Source: Desulfovibrio sp. (lineage in GTDB: Bacteria; Desulfobacterota; Desulfovibrionia; Desulfovibrionales; Desulfovibrionaceae). From it: DNA of 21,508 bases. The position numbers and the translations under genes were made by a program. Positions 7,086 through 13,419 of this stretch are shown here, piece after piece; the first letter of the stretch is position 1; each line of letters starts with the position of its first letter. Below the pieces are notes generated by a model, which had not been told where the DNA came from, made no database searches, and saw nothing but the letters and a program-made list of their open reading frames with translations. The stretch lies in NCBI GenBank assembly GCA_031275955.1, contig JAISNZ010000234.1, forward strand, positions 1 to 21,508, read 5' to 3'.

Positions 7086-8237
7086 TCAAGGGGATATTTT
7101 CCCCCGGTCCCTGGCGATCAGTATATGGACGGCGGCGGGGGCGTTGAGACGGGCGGCGATGGATTCGGCTTCCCGGCCCGAACCGCAGAAGAGGTCGAGG
7201 CGGTGGCCCCTGATGGCGCTGCCTGTGTCCTGGGGCAGGGCGAGGGCGTGGAAGGGCCGGGGATCGCCGGCATCGCCGGGCAGGGCGAGAATGAGGAAGA
7301 GCAGGAGGCCATGGGGGAGGATTCCTCTGTCGGAGGCGAGGCTGACCCAGGGGGTGAGGGGGTGGCCCATGGAGCCGTAAGGGCCGTCCGCGGACAGGCG
7401 GAAAAAGATGTAGGAGGGGTTTTGATCCAGGAGCGCGGCCCGTTGGCCGGGGTTTTCCTCCAGGACCCGGCGGAGGGAAAACATGCTGATTTCGTCCGGG
7501 GCCAGCAGGCCTTTTTCCCGCAGGATACGGCCAAGGGAACGATAGGGGCGGTTGTTCCCGCCGGCGAAGAGGACATGGCTGAGGCTGCCGTCGGGAAAGA
7601 TCAGGCGTCCGGAGCCTTGGATCTGAAGGAAAAAGGCCTCTGTTTCGCTCTCAACCCAGGCCAGTTCCAGGCCGCGTCCGGCCAGGACATGGCGGCGATC
7701 GATGTCCTGCCGGGTGTAATAGGGGACATTGGGGCGCAGATCGGGCGGGCGGCGGTACTGGGGGTGGGGATAGGCGGCGGAAGGCGCGGCGGCGGCCCTG
7801 AGGAGTGGTTCGTAGTAGCCGGTGGCGGAAAAATCCGGGCCGAGGCGGTACCAGGCGAAGTCGCGGGCCAGAAGGCCGGGGGAGGCGTCCAGGCGGGGCA
7901 GGAGGGCGCGCAGGCGGCGCAGGGTCCCGGCCAGCTCGCCGTATGTGAGGCGGAGTCCGGGCTGATCCAGGGCCGGCGCCTGGGCCGGGCGAGAGGCGGC
8001 AAAGGCCAGACTCCGGGCCAGAGCCGGGTCCAGATCGCGCCAGGAGCGCAGGTTCTGGGCGGCGGGGGTCAGCCGCCGAGCCAGGGATTCGGCTTCCCGC
8101 AAGGACAGGGGGAAGATGCCGGGCGCGGTCAGGGGAGCGAAGGGAGGAGGGGCCGGGGAGCGGGGAAGATCCGGCAGGGCGGCGCAGCCCAAGGCCAGAA
8201 GCGGGAGGAGACAGATCAGGAGAAGCTTGTTTTTCAT
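7086..8237 (-). CDS. mltA: Membrane-bound lytic murein transglycosylase A (MltA), lipoprotein
   Basis: A 383-residue outer-membrane-type lipoprotein. The signal peptide ends in the lipobox LALGC (Cys about 18), which fixes the start at 8237. In-frame codons further upstream would put 35 residues before the signal sequence and run into the intergenic repeat. Motifs of the family are present: FSATGYYEP, FFLQIQGSGRL, and the C-terminal 3D domain QDTGSAIRGHRLDLF with Asp337 and Asp348. These are spaced 11 apart like Asp297 and the catalytic Asp308 of the E. coli enzyme. It is followed at 121 bp by an SLT-type transglycosylase on the same strand, so two mechanistically different transglycosylases are probably co-expressed. 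Confidence 0.92.
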   Translation of the reverse strand: MKNKLLLICLLPLLALGCAALPDLPRSPAPPPFAPLTAPGIFPLSLREAESLARRLTPAAQNLRSWRDLDPALARSLAFAASRPAQAPALDQPGLRLTYGELAGTLRRLRALLPRLDASPGLLARDFAWYRLGPDFSATGYYEPLLRAAAAPSAAYPHPQYRRPPDLRPNVPYYTRQDIDRRHVLAGRGLELAWVESETEAFFLQIQGSGRLIFPDGSLSHVLFAGGNNRPYRSLGRILREKGLLAPDEISMFSLRRVLEENPGQRAALLDQNPSYIFFRLSADGPYGSMGHPLTPWVSLASDRGILPHGLLLFLILALPGDAGDPRPFHALALPQDTGSAIRGHRLDLFCGSGREAESIAARLNAPAAVHILIARDRGKISP

Positions 8238-8270
8238 CCACGTTCCGGGTACAAGAAAAACCTTTTCCGC

Positions 8271-8351
8271 CGCGAAGGCGCAATTCCTCTGCTCTGGTAA
8301 GCGCCGGAGCATTTTTCCCGGGGATGCGCCGGGAAGGCGCAAATGCTCTCC
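8271..8351. repeat. Degenerate family-2 palindromic repeat in the mltA/ybgC gap
   Basis: This divergent intergenic stretch has nested inverted repeats: GGAGCATTT (8306-8314) with AAATGCTCTCC (8341-8351, one extra base), and TTCCCGG (8315-8321) with CCGGGAA (8329-8335). It shares two blocks, GCGAAGGCGCAA (8272-8283) and TAAGCGCCGGAGC (8298-8310), in the same order with the element at 19451-19599, and the AAATGCTCT end as well. I read it as a decayed relative of that element. Confidence 0.6.
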
Positions 8352-8412
8352 GGAGCAAAAATCTCAAACGTTAAATACGATAAAGCGGCAATGCCCTGAC
8401 AGGAGAAACTCC

Positions 8413-8847
8413 ATGTCCCCTTTTCCCGTCCCTGAATACTGGCATGAACATCGCGTTTCCTATGGAGAAACGGACACCATGGGAGTCCTGTATTACGCCG
8501 AATACCTGCACATCTTTGAACGCAGCCGGAACGGCTGGGTGCGGGCCTTCGGGACGCCGTACAAGGCCATTGAGGAACGCGGACTGTTTCTGCCGGTGCG
8601 GGAGGCGGGCTGCCGCTACCGGCATTCGGCCCGGTACGACGATCTCGTGCAGGTCCGCACCGGGGTCAACCAATGGCGGCGGGCGTCCCTGACCTTTCTC
8701 TACGAGGTATACGACGAATCCCGCGGCCGTCTGCTGGCCGAGGGATTTACCCAGCACGCCTGCGTGGACGGGACGGGACGGCCCCTGGCCTGGCCGTCCT
8801 GGTTCCTGGAGATTTTCCGCCCCGCCTGTTCCGGAGAGAGCGCTTAA
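8413..8847 (+). CDS. Acyl-CoA thioesterase, YbgC/4HBT family
   Basis: A 144-residue hot-dog-fold thioesterase, expected to act on short or hydroxybenzoyl-type acyl-CoA in the cytoplasm. The family signature is at the N-terminus, YGETDTMGVLYYAEYLHIFER, with the catalytic Asp at 21. Length is typical. The start has a clear AGGAGA ribosome site seven bases upstream. In many Gram-negatives the YbgC type is linked to the Tol-Pal genes, but here it is a single gene facing away from mltA and converging on rpsI, so the Tol link is not supported. Substrate specificity cannot be inferred. Confidence 0.9.
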   Translation: MSPFPVPEYWHEHRVSYGETDTMGVLYYAEYLHIFERSRNGWVRAFGTPYKAIEERGLFLPVREAGCRYRHSARYDDLVQVRTGVNQWRRASLTFLYEVYDESRGRLLAEGFTQHACVDGTGRPLAWPSWFLEIFRPACSGESA

Positions 8848-8878
8848 TACGCTCTGCCGCTTTCAGGGAAAAAGCTCC

Positions 8879-8916
8879 AAAAAAAGGCAGGCTCCGTCTG
8901 AGGCCTGCCTTTTTTT
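8879..8916. terminator. Bidirectional Rho-independent terminator
   Basis: Seven A residues, GGCAGGC (8886-8892), a 10-nt loop, GCCTGCC (8903-8909) and seven T residues. The symmetry serves both the thioesterase gene (plus) and rpsI (minus), which converge here. Confidence 0.88.
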
Positions 8917-8932
8917 CGGGAAAAGGGCAAGG

Positions 8933-9325
8933 TCAGCGCTTGGAGTACTGGTAGCGGGCGCGGGCGGCGCGCAGGCCGTACTTTTTGCGTTCTTTTTTGC
9001 GCGCGTCGCGGGTCAGGAAGCCGGCCTTTTTCAAAAGGCCGCGCAGGGCCGGGTCCATGCTGAGCAGGGCGCGGGAGATGCCGTGGCGCACGGCTTCAGC
9101 CTGTCCGGTGACGCCGCCGCCCTGGACATTGATCCGGACATCGGTCTTTTCCAGGAGCTTGGTCAGGACCAGGGGCTGGCGGATGATCATCTGCAGGGAC
9201 TTGCGGGGAAAATAACTTTCAAAGGGGCGGTCGTTGACGATGATCTGGCCGCTTCCGGCATAGAGGCGCGTGCGGGCGGTGGCGTTTTTGCGGCGGCCTG
9301 TGCCGTATTTGTATTCCACGGACAT
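8933..9325 (-). CDS. rpsI: 30S ribosomal protein S9
   Basis: A 130-residue protein, the usual length, with the conserved GTGRRKNATARTRL start, the RKSLQMIIRQPL and GGGVTGQAEAVRHGISRAL segments, and the C-terminal tail ending in SKR that reaches the ribosomal P-site tRNA. GGAG precedes the ATG. It follows rplM with a 21-bp gap, the classic L13-S9 operon, and ends at the bidirectional terminator. Confidence 0.98.
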   Translation of the reverse strand: MSVEYKYGTGRRKNATARTRLYAGSGQIIVNDRPFESYFPRKSLQMIIRQPLVLTKLLEKTDVRINVQGGGVTGQAEAVRHGISRALLSMDPALRGLLKKAGFLTRDARKKERKKYGLRAARARYQYSKR

Positions 9326-9346
9326 GCTCTTCTCCGGCCTTAAGGG

Positions 9347-9775
9347 TTAAAAGGAAAGGGGCGTGGGGACCTGGGCCTGATGGGGATGCTCCGGGCCGGC
9401 ATAGATGCGCAGTTTTTTCAGCATGGCGCGGCCCAGGCGGTTTCTGGGCAGCATGCCCTTCACCGCGTGCATGAGAGCCAGATGCGGCTTTGTCGCCAGA
9501 ACCTTTTCCAGGCTGGTTTCCTTAAGGCCGCCCACATATCCGCTGTGCCGGTAATAGATTTTCCGGGCCGGCTTGTTGCCGGTAACGCGGATTTTCTCAC
9601 AGTTGACGACAATGATGAAATCGCCGTTATCCATGTGCGGGGCGAATTCAGGCTTGTGCTTTCCCCGCAGGCGATGGGCGATGCGGGAGGCCAGACGGCC
9701 GAGCACCTTGTCCGAGGCGTCCACCAGATACCATTCACGCTTGATATCCTTGGGCGTGGGCGAAAATGTCTTCAT
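9347..9775 (-). CDS. rplM: 50S ribosomal protein L13
   Basis: A 142-residue protein beginning MKTFSPTPKDIKREWYLVDA, with VLGRLASRIAHRLRGKHKPEF and the GMLPRNRLGRAMLKKL segment typical of L13. The start at 9775 gives the standard length and has AAAGGT upstream. Extension to an earlier ATG would add 21 unrelated residues. First gene of the rplM-rpsI operon, with its own candidate promoter at 9869-9897. Confidence 0.98.
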   Translation of the reverse strand: MKTFSPTPKDIKREWYLVDASDKVLGRLASRIAHRLRGKHKPEFAPHMDNGDFIIVVNCEKIRVTGNKPARKIYYRHSGYVGGLKETSLEKVLATKPHLALMHAVKGMLPRNRLGRAMLKKLRIYAGPEHPHQAQVPTPLSF

Positions 9776-9868
9776 CAAAACGACCTTTATGGTTTGAGAC
9801 CCCGAACCGAAGGCCCGGGCCGCCTTCCTGGCTGTCAAGCGGCTCCTTGCGCGACTCGAAAGAGAGCC

Positions 9869-9897
9869 CTTTTAGACGCAATGCGGCGGGAAGTCAA
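9869..9897 (-). promoter_or_regulatory. Promoter of rplM-rpsI
   Basis: On the minus strand TTGACT (9892-9897) and TAAAAG (9869-9874) are 17 bp apart, a good sigma-70 match. It gives a leader of about 85 nt, GC-rich, in which L13-type autoregulation would be possible, although I see no defined structure. Confidence 0.6.
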
Positions 9898-9994
9898 GAA
9901 GGAAAAAACCGGCCAGGGGCATTTCCCCCGCGAGAGGACCCTGGGCTGAGCCCCGGCGGTCCTTCCCGGGCGGAAAAGGCCCCGGACACGCGCT

Positions 9995-10891
9995 TCAGCG
10001 CCGGAAACGGAGGGATCCCGGACGAATGCCGTACTGCCTGCTGAAGGCCCGGATGAAATGGCTGACGTTGTTGTACCCCACGGCAAGAGCCGCTTCGCTC
10101 ACGTTGGCCCCCTGGTGCAGAAGCATTCCCCAGGCGGCCGCCATTCTTTCCCGGCGCAGGTGGGCATGGAGGGAAAGACCGTAGACCTCCTTGAACAGAC
10201 GTTTCAGCTTGGTTTCGCTTGTCCCGGCATGGCGGGCCATCTGCCTGATGGTGGGCAGGCTGTCCATGCGGGCGAAAAAATACTCCCTGGCGGCGGCGAC
10301 AAAAGCCCGATCTCCGGGAGAAAGCCGCCCTTCGCCGCGCCGCCGCCCGGCAAGCTGCAGAAAGAAAAGGGCAATCAGTTCCAGAGCCTTGCTCTTGATG
10401 AACATATTCCGCACCGCCCCTTCATGGGGGCAGCACATCAGGGCGTTCCCCGCCAGGATCTGATCCGGCGCCAGGGCAATATCCCCGGAGGATTCCCCCG
10501 CGCGCTCCCGCGCTGCCAGCGCCGCCCGGACCGCTCCGGGCAGCGTGCCCGCGTCCTCCGCGAGAATGGCCAGCAGACGGGACTCCGTTATGCACAGCAG
10601 AAGGCCCCGCAAAGGCGGATCCGCGAGAAGGTGCCTCCCCGTAGGACGGACGGAGAACCTCCCCTCCGGCAGGGCCCCTTCCCCGCCGTTTTGCGGCAGA
10701 TCGAAGCGGAGAACAAGAACGGAATCCGCGGCCTCCAGCCAGAGCCGCGAAAGCCGCGCCCTCCCGCCCCGGAAAATGCACAGCCCGATATCCGGACGAA
10801 CCCTGACCACCTCCGGCATCTCGCCCCCGTCCGCCGCAACGGCCTCTTCCAGGGACAGGGTCAGGGGAAAATCGCGGTCCTTTTGGGGCAT
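9995..10891 (-). CDS. AraC-family regulator, PchR-like
   Basis: A 298-residue DNA-binding regulator. The C-terminal third is a double helix-turn-helix: IRQMARHAGTSETKLKRLFKEVYG, then ANVSEAALAVGYNNVSHFIRAFSRQYGIRP. The N-terminal domain (1-190) is not a recognisable sugar-binding cupin. A PchR-type arrangement is suggested by the domain sizes, the LKRLFKEVYG form and above all the location, divergent from a receptor/transport cluster with a Fur-like site in between. PchR-type regulators use a metal-siderophore complex as coactivator (family knowledge). The start at 10891 has AAAGG seven bases upstream. It probably activates the rightward genes, with itself and those genes iron-repressed. Confidence 0.85.
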   Translation of the reverse strand: MPQKDRDFPLTLSLEEAVAADGGEMPEVVRVRPDIGLCIFRGGRARLSRLWLEAADSVLVLRFDLPQNGGEGALPEGRFSVRPTGRHLLADPPLRGLLLCITESRLLAILAEDAGTLPGAVRAALAARERAGESSGDIALAPDQILAGNALMCCPHEGAVRNMFIKSKALELIALFFLQLAGRRRGEGRLSPGDRAFVAAAREYFFARMDSLPTIRQMARHAGTSETKLKRLFKEVYGLSLHAHLRRERMAAAWGMLLHQGANVSEAALAVGYNNVSHFIRAFSRQYGIRPGSLRFRR

Positions 10892-10902
10892 AAATAAACC
10901 TT

Positions 10903-10930
10903 TTCCGGGTAGCGGCCATTCCCTTCCGGG
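10903..10930. promoter_or_regulatory. 21-bp-spaced direct repeats, candidate AraC-type site
   Basis: TTCCGGG occurs at 10903-10909 and again at 10924-10930, in similar contexts (CCTTTTCCGGGTA and CCCTTCCGGGGGTA). The period is 21 bp, two helical turns, which is what a tandem AraC-family binding site needs. It lies in the shared control region next to the regulator gene. Confidence 0.4.
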
Positions 10931-10948
10931 GGTAAAGCGGACTTTACC
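10931..10948. promoter_or_regulatory. Perfect 7-4-7 palindrome
   Basis: GGTAAAG (10931-10937), four bases, CTTTACC (10942-10948). It abuts the Fur-like site with no gap and lies between the divergent genes. It could be a dimeric operator for a second regulator or part of the promoter architecture. Confidence 0.45.
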
Positions 10949-10963
10949 TGATAATGATATTCA
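10949..10963. promoter_or_regulatory. Fur-box-like site
   Basis: TGATAATGATATTCA has the 7-1-7 form of a Fur site and agrees with the deltaproteobacterial consensus WTGAAAATNATTTTCAW at most positions. It lies in the 96-bp space between the AraC-like gene and the rightward transport cluster, so one site could repress both directions when iron is plentiful. Confidence 0.6.
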
Positions 10964-10987
10964 AAGTCAACTAACGCAGGGACGCCT

Positions 10988-11698
10988 ATGAAGGCCCTCA
11001 TCGTCGCGGGACCGCCCAGCGCCGGCAAAACCGCCGTCATCCTCCATGTCGCCCGGCGTCTGCTGGCGGCGGGAGATAAGGTCGCGGCCGTCAAGTTCGA
11101 CACCCGCAGCTCCCTCGATCCGGAGCTGTACGCCTCCTCCCTCGGCATCCCGGCCATCGGGGGCCTGAGTGACTATCTCTGTCCCGATCACTATTTCATT
11201 TCCAACATGGAGGAGGCCCTGGAGTGGGGAAAATCCCGCGGGGCGGACTGCCTGTTCATTGAAACCGCCGGTCTCTGCCTGCGCTGCGCCCCCCATATTG
11301 AGGGCCTTCCCGCCGTCACCGTTGTGGACAGTCTCAGCGGGCTCCACGCCCCGCAAAAGATGGGGCCCATGCTCGCCCTGACCGACATCGTGGTCCTGAC
11401 CAAGGGGGATCTGGTCTCGCAGGCCGAACGCGAGGTCATCTCCTTCGGCATCCACGCGGCGAATCCCCGGGCCCGCATCCATCCCGTCAACGGGCTGCTC
11501 GGAACCGGATCCCTCGGCCTGAGCGGGGAGTTGCGCCAACTGCCCGAACTGGACGAAGCGGCGGAGAGAAAGCTGCGCCACGACATGCCCGCGGCCATCT
11601 GTTCCTACTGTACCGGGGAGAGACGCATCGGGCGGCGCTACCAGTCGGGCAACGTGGAAAAACTCCGTCCGGAGAGCCCCCATGCTGAACCGGCTTGA
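10988..11698 (+). CDS. SIMIBI-class GTPase related to HypB/UreG/CobW
   Basis: A 236-residue cytoplasmic P-loop protein. The Walker A box is GPPSAGKT (8-15). The segment FIETAGLCLRC (90-100) has the place and shape of the HypB/UreG 'E-x-x-G' region, where HypB carries its metal cysteine, and here Cys97 and Cys100 form a CxxC. The guanine-specificity motif is TKGD (138-141). A second CxxC (205-208, ICSYC) is near the C-terminus. These are metal-ligand-like pairs. HypB/UreG/CobW proteins load nickel, cobalt or zinc into enzymes or cofactors, but no such enzyme is nearby. It overlaps the next gene by 17 bases. It is the first gene right of the Fur-like site. Function is inferred from family and context only. 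Confidence 0.75.
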   Translation: MKALIVAGPPSAGKTAVILHVARRLLAAGDKVAAVKFDTRSSLDPELYASSLGIPAIGGLSDYLCPDHYFISNMEEALEWGKSRGADCLFIETAGLCLRCAPHIEGLPAVTVVDSLSGLHAPQKMGPMLALTDIVVLTKGDLVSQAEREVISFGIHAANPRARIHPVNGLLGTGSLGLSGELRQLPELDEAAERKLRHDMPAAICSYCTGERRIGRRYQSGNVEKLRPESPHAEPA

Positions 11699-12440
11699 AA
11701 TTGCCGGCGGCGCGGATCGCGCCGGGCGCCCGGAAGAGATCCGGGGTATTGCGCTTAAGGCGGGCGAGAGCCTTGCCGTCGCGGGGCCGACAGGTTCGGG
11801 GAAAAGCGAATTCCTCGCCGATATTGAGCAACTGGCCGCTGGCGATACCCCCTCGGGACGCATTGTCTCCTACCGGAACGCAAAAGGGGAGATGGCGGGA
11901 CGCTCCCCGGCCATTGTCGCCACGCTCTCGCAACGGACAAATTTCATCATGGACGCGCGCGTGGAGGAGTTCGCCGCCCTGCACGCGGCCAGCCTGGGCA
12001 AACCCGGCCGGGACTGGGCGCAAAGGACGGCGGATCTGGCCAACACCCTCTGCGGCGAGCCGATGACGCCGGAAAGCCCGCTGCAGCGCCTCAGCGGCGG
12101 ACAGGCCAGGGCCCTGATGATTGCCGACATCGCCCTGATTTCCGACGCGCCGGTTGTGCTCATTGACGAGGTGGAAAACGCGGGCATCGACAAGCATCTC
12201 GCCGTCAGCGTCCTGACGGGGCACGGGAAGATCGCCGTCATCGCCACCCATGACCCCGTCCTGATCCTGTCCAGCCCCCGGCGGCTGATCATGGCCGAAG
12301 GCGGCATGAGGCGGCTTCTCGCGGCCGCCGGGGAAGACCGGCGCTGTCTGGACAGACTGGCCGGGTATGACGCGGCCCTGCTGCGGGCGCGGGACATTTT
12401 GCGCAGGGGGGAAGAGATGCGGGAGGAATTTTTCAGATGA
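11682..12440 (+). CDS. Stand-alone ABC ATPase, no permease partner
   Basis: A 252-residue nucleotide-binding protein with a full set of ABC motifs: Walker A GPTGSGKS (35-42), Q-loop near Gln84, signature LSGGQ (137-141), Walker B with Asp162-Glu163 in VVLIDEVENAG (158-167), and the switch His190 in ATHDP. Catalysis therefore looks intact. It has no membrane segments, and its neighbours are a GTPase and a soluble binding-protein homologue rather than a permease. It overlaps the previous gene by 17 bases and shares an ATGA overlap with the next, so translation is coupled. The GTPase ribosome region GGAGAG precedes the ATG. An exporter or importer working with a distant permease cannot be excluded. 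Confidence 0.8.
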   Translation: MLNRLEIAGGADRAGRPEEIRGIALKAGESLAVAGPTGSGKSEFLADIEQLAAGDTPSGRIVSYRNAKGEMAGRSPAIVATLSQRTNFIMDARVEEFAALHAASLGKPGRDWAQRTADLANTLCGEPMTPESPLQRLSGGQARALMIADIALISDAPVVLIDEVENAGIDKHLAVSVLTGHGKIAVIATHDPVLILSSPRRLIMAEGGMRRLLAAAGEDRRCLDRLAGYDAALLRARDILRRGEEMREEFFR

Positions 12441-13327
12441 GCTGCACTTTGCACCTGGCCATGCCGCCGAACATCCTGCGCCGCGTCCGCGAGGACGTCG
12501 CCCGCCTCTGGCCGGATACGCGCCTGGGAATGCCCAGTACCCACGAGGAAATGAACGCCTTCGCCTCGCGTTTCGGAGACGGGCCTCTGCCCTCGCTGAC
12601 GGTGACCGCCTACCCCCAGATCGCCTTGCGCCTCCCTGACCTTGCCCGGCAGGGCCGTCTGGCCCGGCCGGACCCCGATCTTCCTCCCCTCCGGGAGGAA
12701 TACGGGCGCATCGGCCTGGCCGCCCCGGCGGAAGAAGCGCGGATTGTGGCCGTCGCCGCCGGAGTCCTGGCAGCGGAGACCTCCCTCGCGCCCCGGCTGA
12801 AGGACTGGGCGGATCTCTGCGCCCCGGATTTTCCCGGGCCGGTGGGCTGCCCCCCCAGGGACACCCCCCTGCCCTATCTGGCGGAAGCGGTTCTGCGCAA
12901 GGCGGCCGGAGAAGGAGCGGAGCATCTGCTCTCCCGCCTGGATACCGCCAGCAACCCCCTGGACATCAACAAGCGCCTGGGACGCGGGGAACTGAAGGCG
13001 GCCCTGATTATCCCGGCCTTTGCCCGAACCTTCCGCGAGGGCGGAGCCGGGATGATCTGGCCGGCAAGCGGCGCCCTGGCCCTTCCCCTGCTGGCCTGCC
13101 TGGACGCCCAGGCGCCCCCGGAGGCCCACGAGATACTTGCCTATCTTCTTTCCGAGGAATTTCAGCGCGCTGTGGTCGTCGAAGGCGTCATCGCCCCCGT
13201 CCGGGCCGGTGTCGCCGGTTTCGCGGAACTGGAGGAGAACGGCTGGAACCTGTTCTGGCCGGGATGGGATCTGCTCTTCGACGTGGCCCGAACCATGCTC
13301 GAAGCGGTTCGCGCGGGAAAGGCCTGA
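12437..13327 (+). CDS. Cytoplasmic substrate-binding-protein homologue
   Basis: A 296-residue protein with the general pattern of type 2 periplasmic-binding-fold proteins of the iron(III)/putrescine class. It has repeated alpha/beta segments, a GELKAALIIPAFARTF core, then MIWPASGALALPLLACLDAQAPPEAHEILAYLLSEEFQ, the usual late 'source of capacity' helix. The N-terminus (MSCTLHLAMPPNILRRV) shows no signal peptide, so the protein should stay in the cytoplasm, which is unusual. Its ATG lies inside the ABC stop (ATGA overlap), with GGAGG upstream. It probably acts with the GTPase and ABC ATPase as one complex. The fold assignment rests on a partial pattern and needs structure comparison. Confidence 0.6.
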   Translation: MSCTLHLAMPPNILRRVREDVARLWPDTRLGMPSTHEEMNAFASRFGDGPLPSLTVTAYPQIALRLPDLARQGRLARPDPDLPPLREEYGRIGLAAPAEEARIVAVAAGVLAAETSLAPRLKDWADLCAPDFPGPVGCPPRDTPLPYLAEAVLRKAAGEGAEHLLSRLDTASNPLDINKRLGRGELKAALIIPAFARTFREGGAGMIWPASGALALPLLACLDAQAPPEAHEILAYLLSEEFQRAVVVEGVIAPVRAGVAGFAELEENGWNLFWPGWDLLFDVARTMLEAVRAGKA

Positions 13328-13359
13328 ACCGCTTGCAAAATGAGAGGAAATAAGGAGGT

Positions 13360-13376
13360 CCGGGGCGGAACCCCGG
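13360..13376 (+). other. Hairpin in the leader of the TonB receptor gene
   Basis: CCGGGG (13360-13365) and CCCCGG (13371-13376) enclose a CGGAA loop in the 92-bp gap before the receptor. It has no T-run and lies 44 bases before the start codon. It may temper translation or transcription of the receptor relative to the preceding trio. No known riboswitch is recognisable here. Confidence 0.4.
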
Positions 13377-13419
13377 TCAACCAATCCTTCCCAAAGCGAA
13401 ATTCACCTAAGGAGGAACT

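Noticed and set aside
9941..9970. Inverted repeat (AGGACC/GGTCCT) downstream of the AraC gene as a terminator
   Set aside because: It has a good stem but no T-run on the minus strand, so I do not call it as a terminator.
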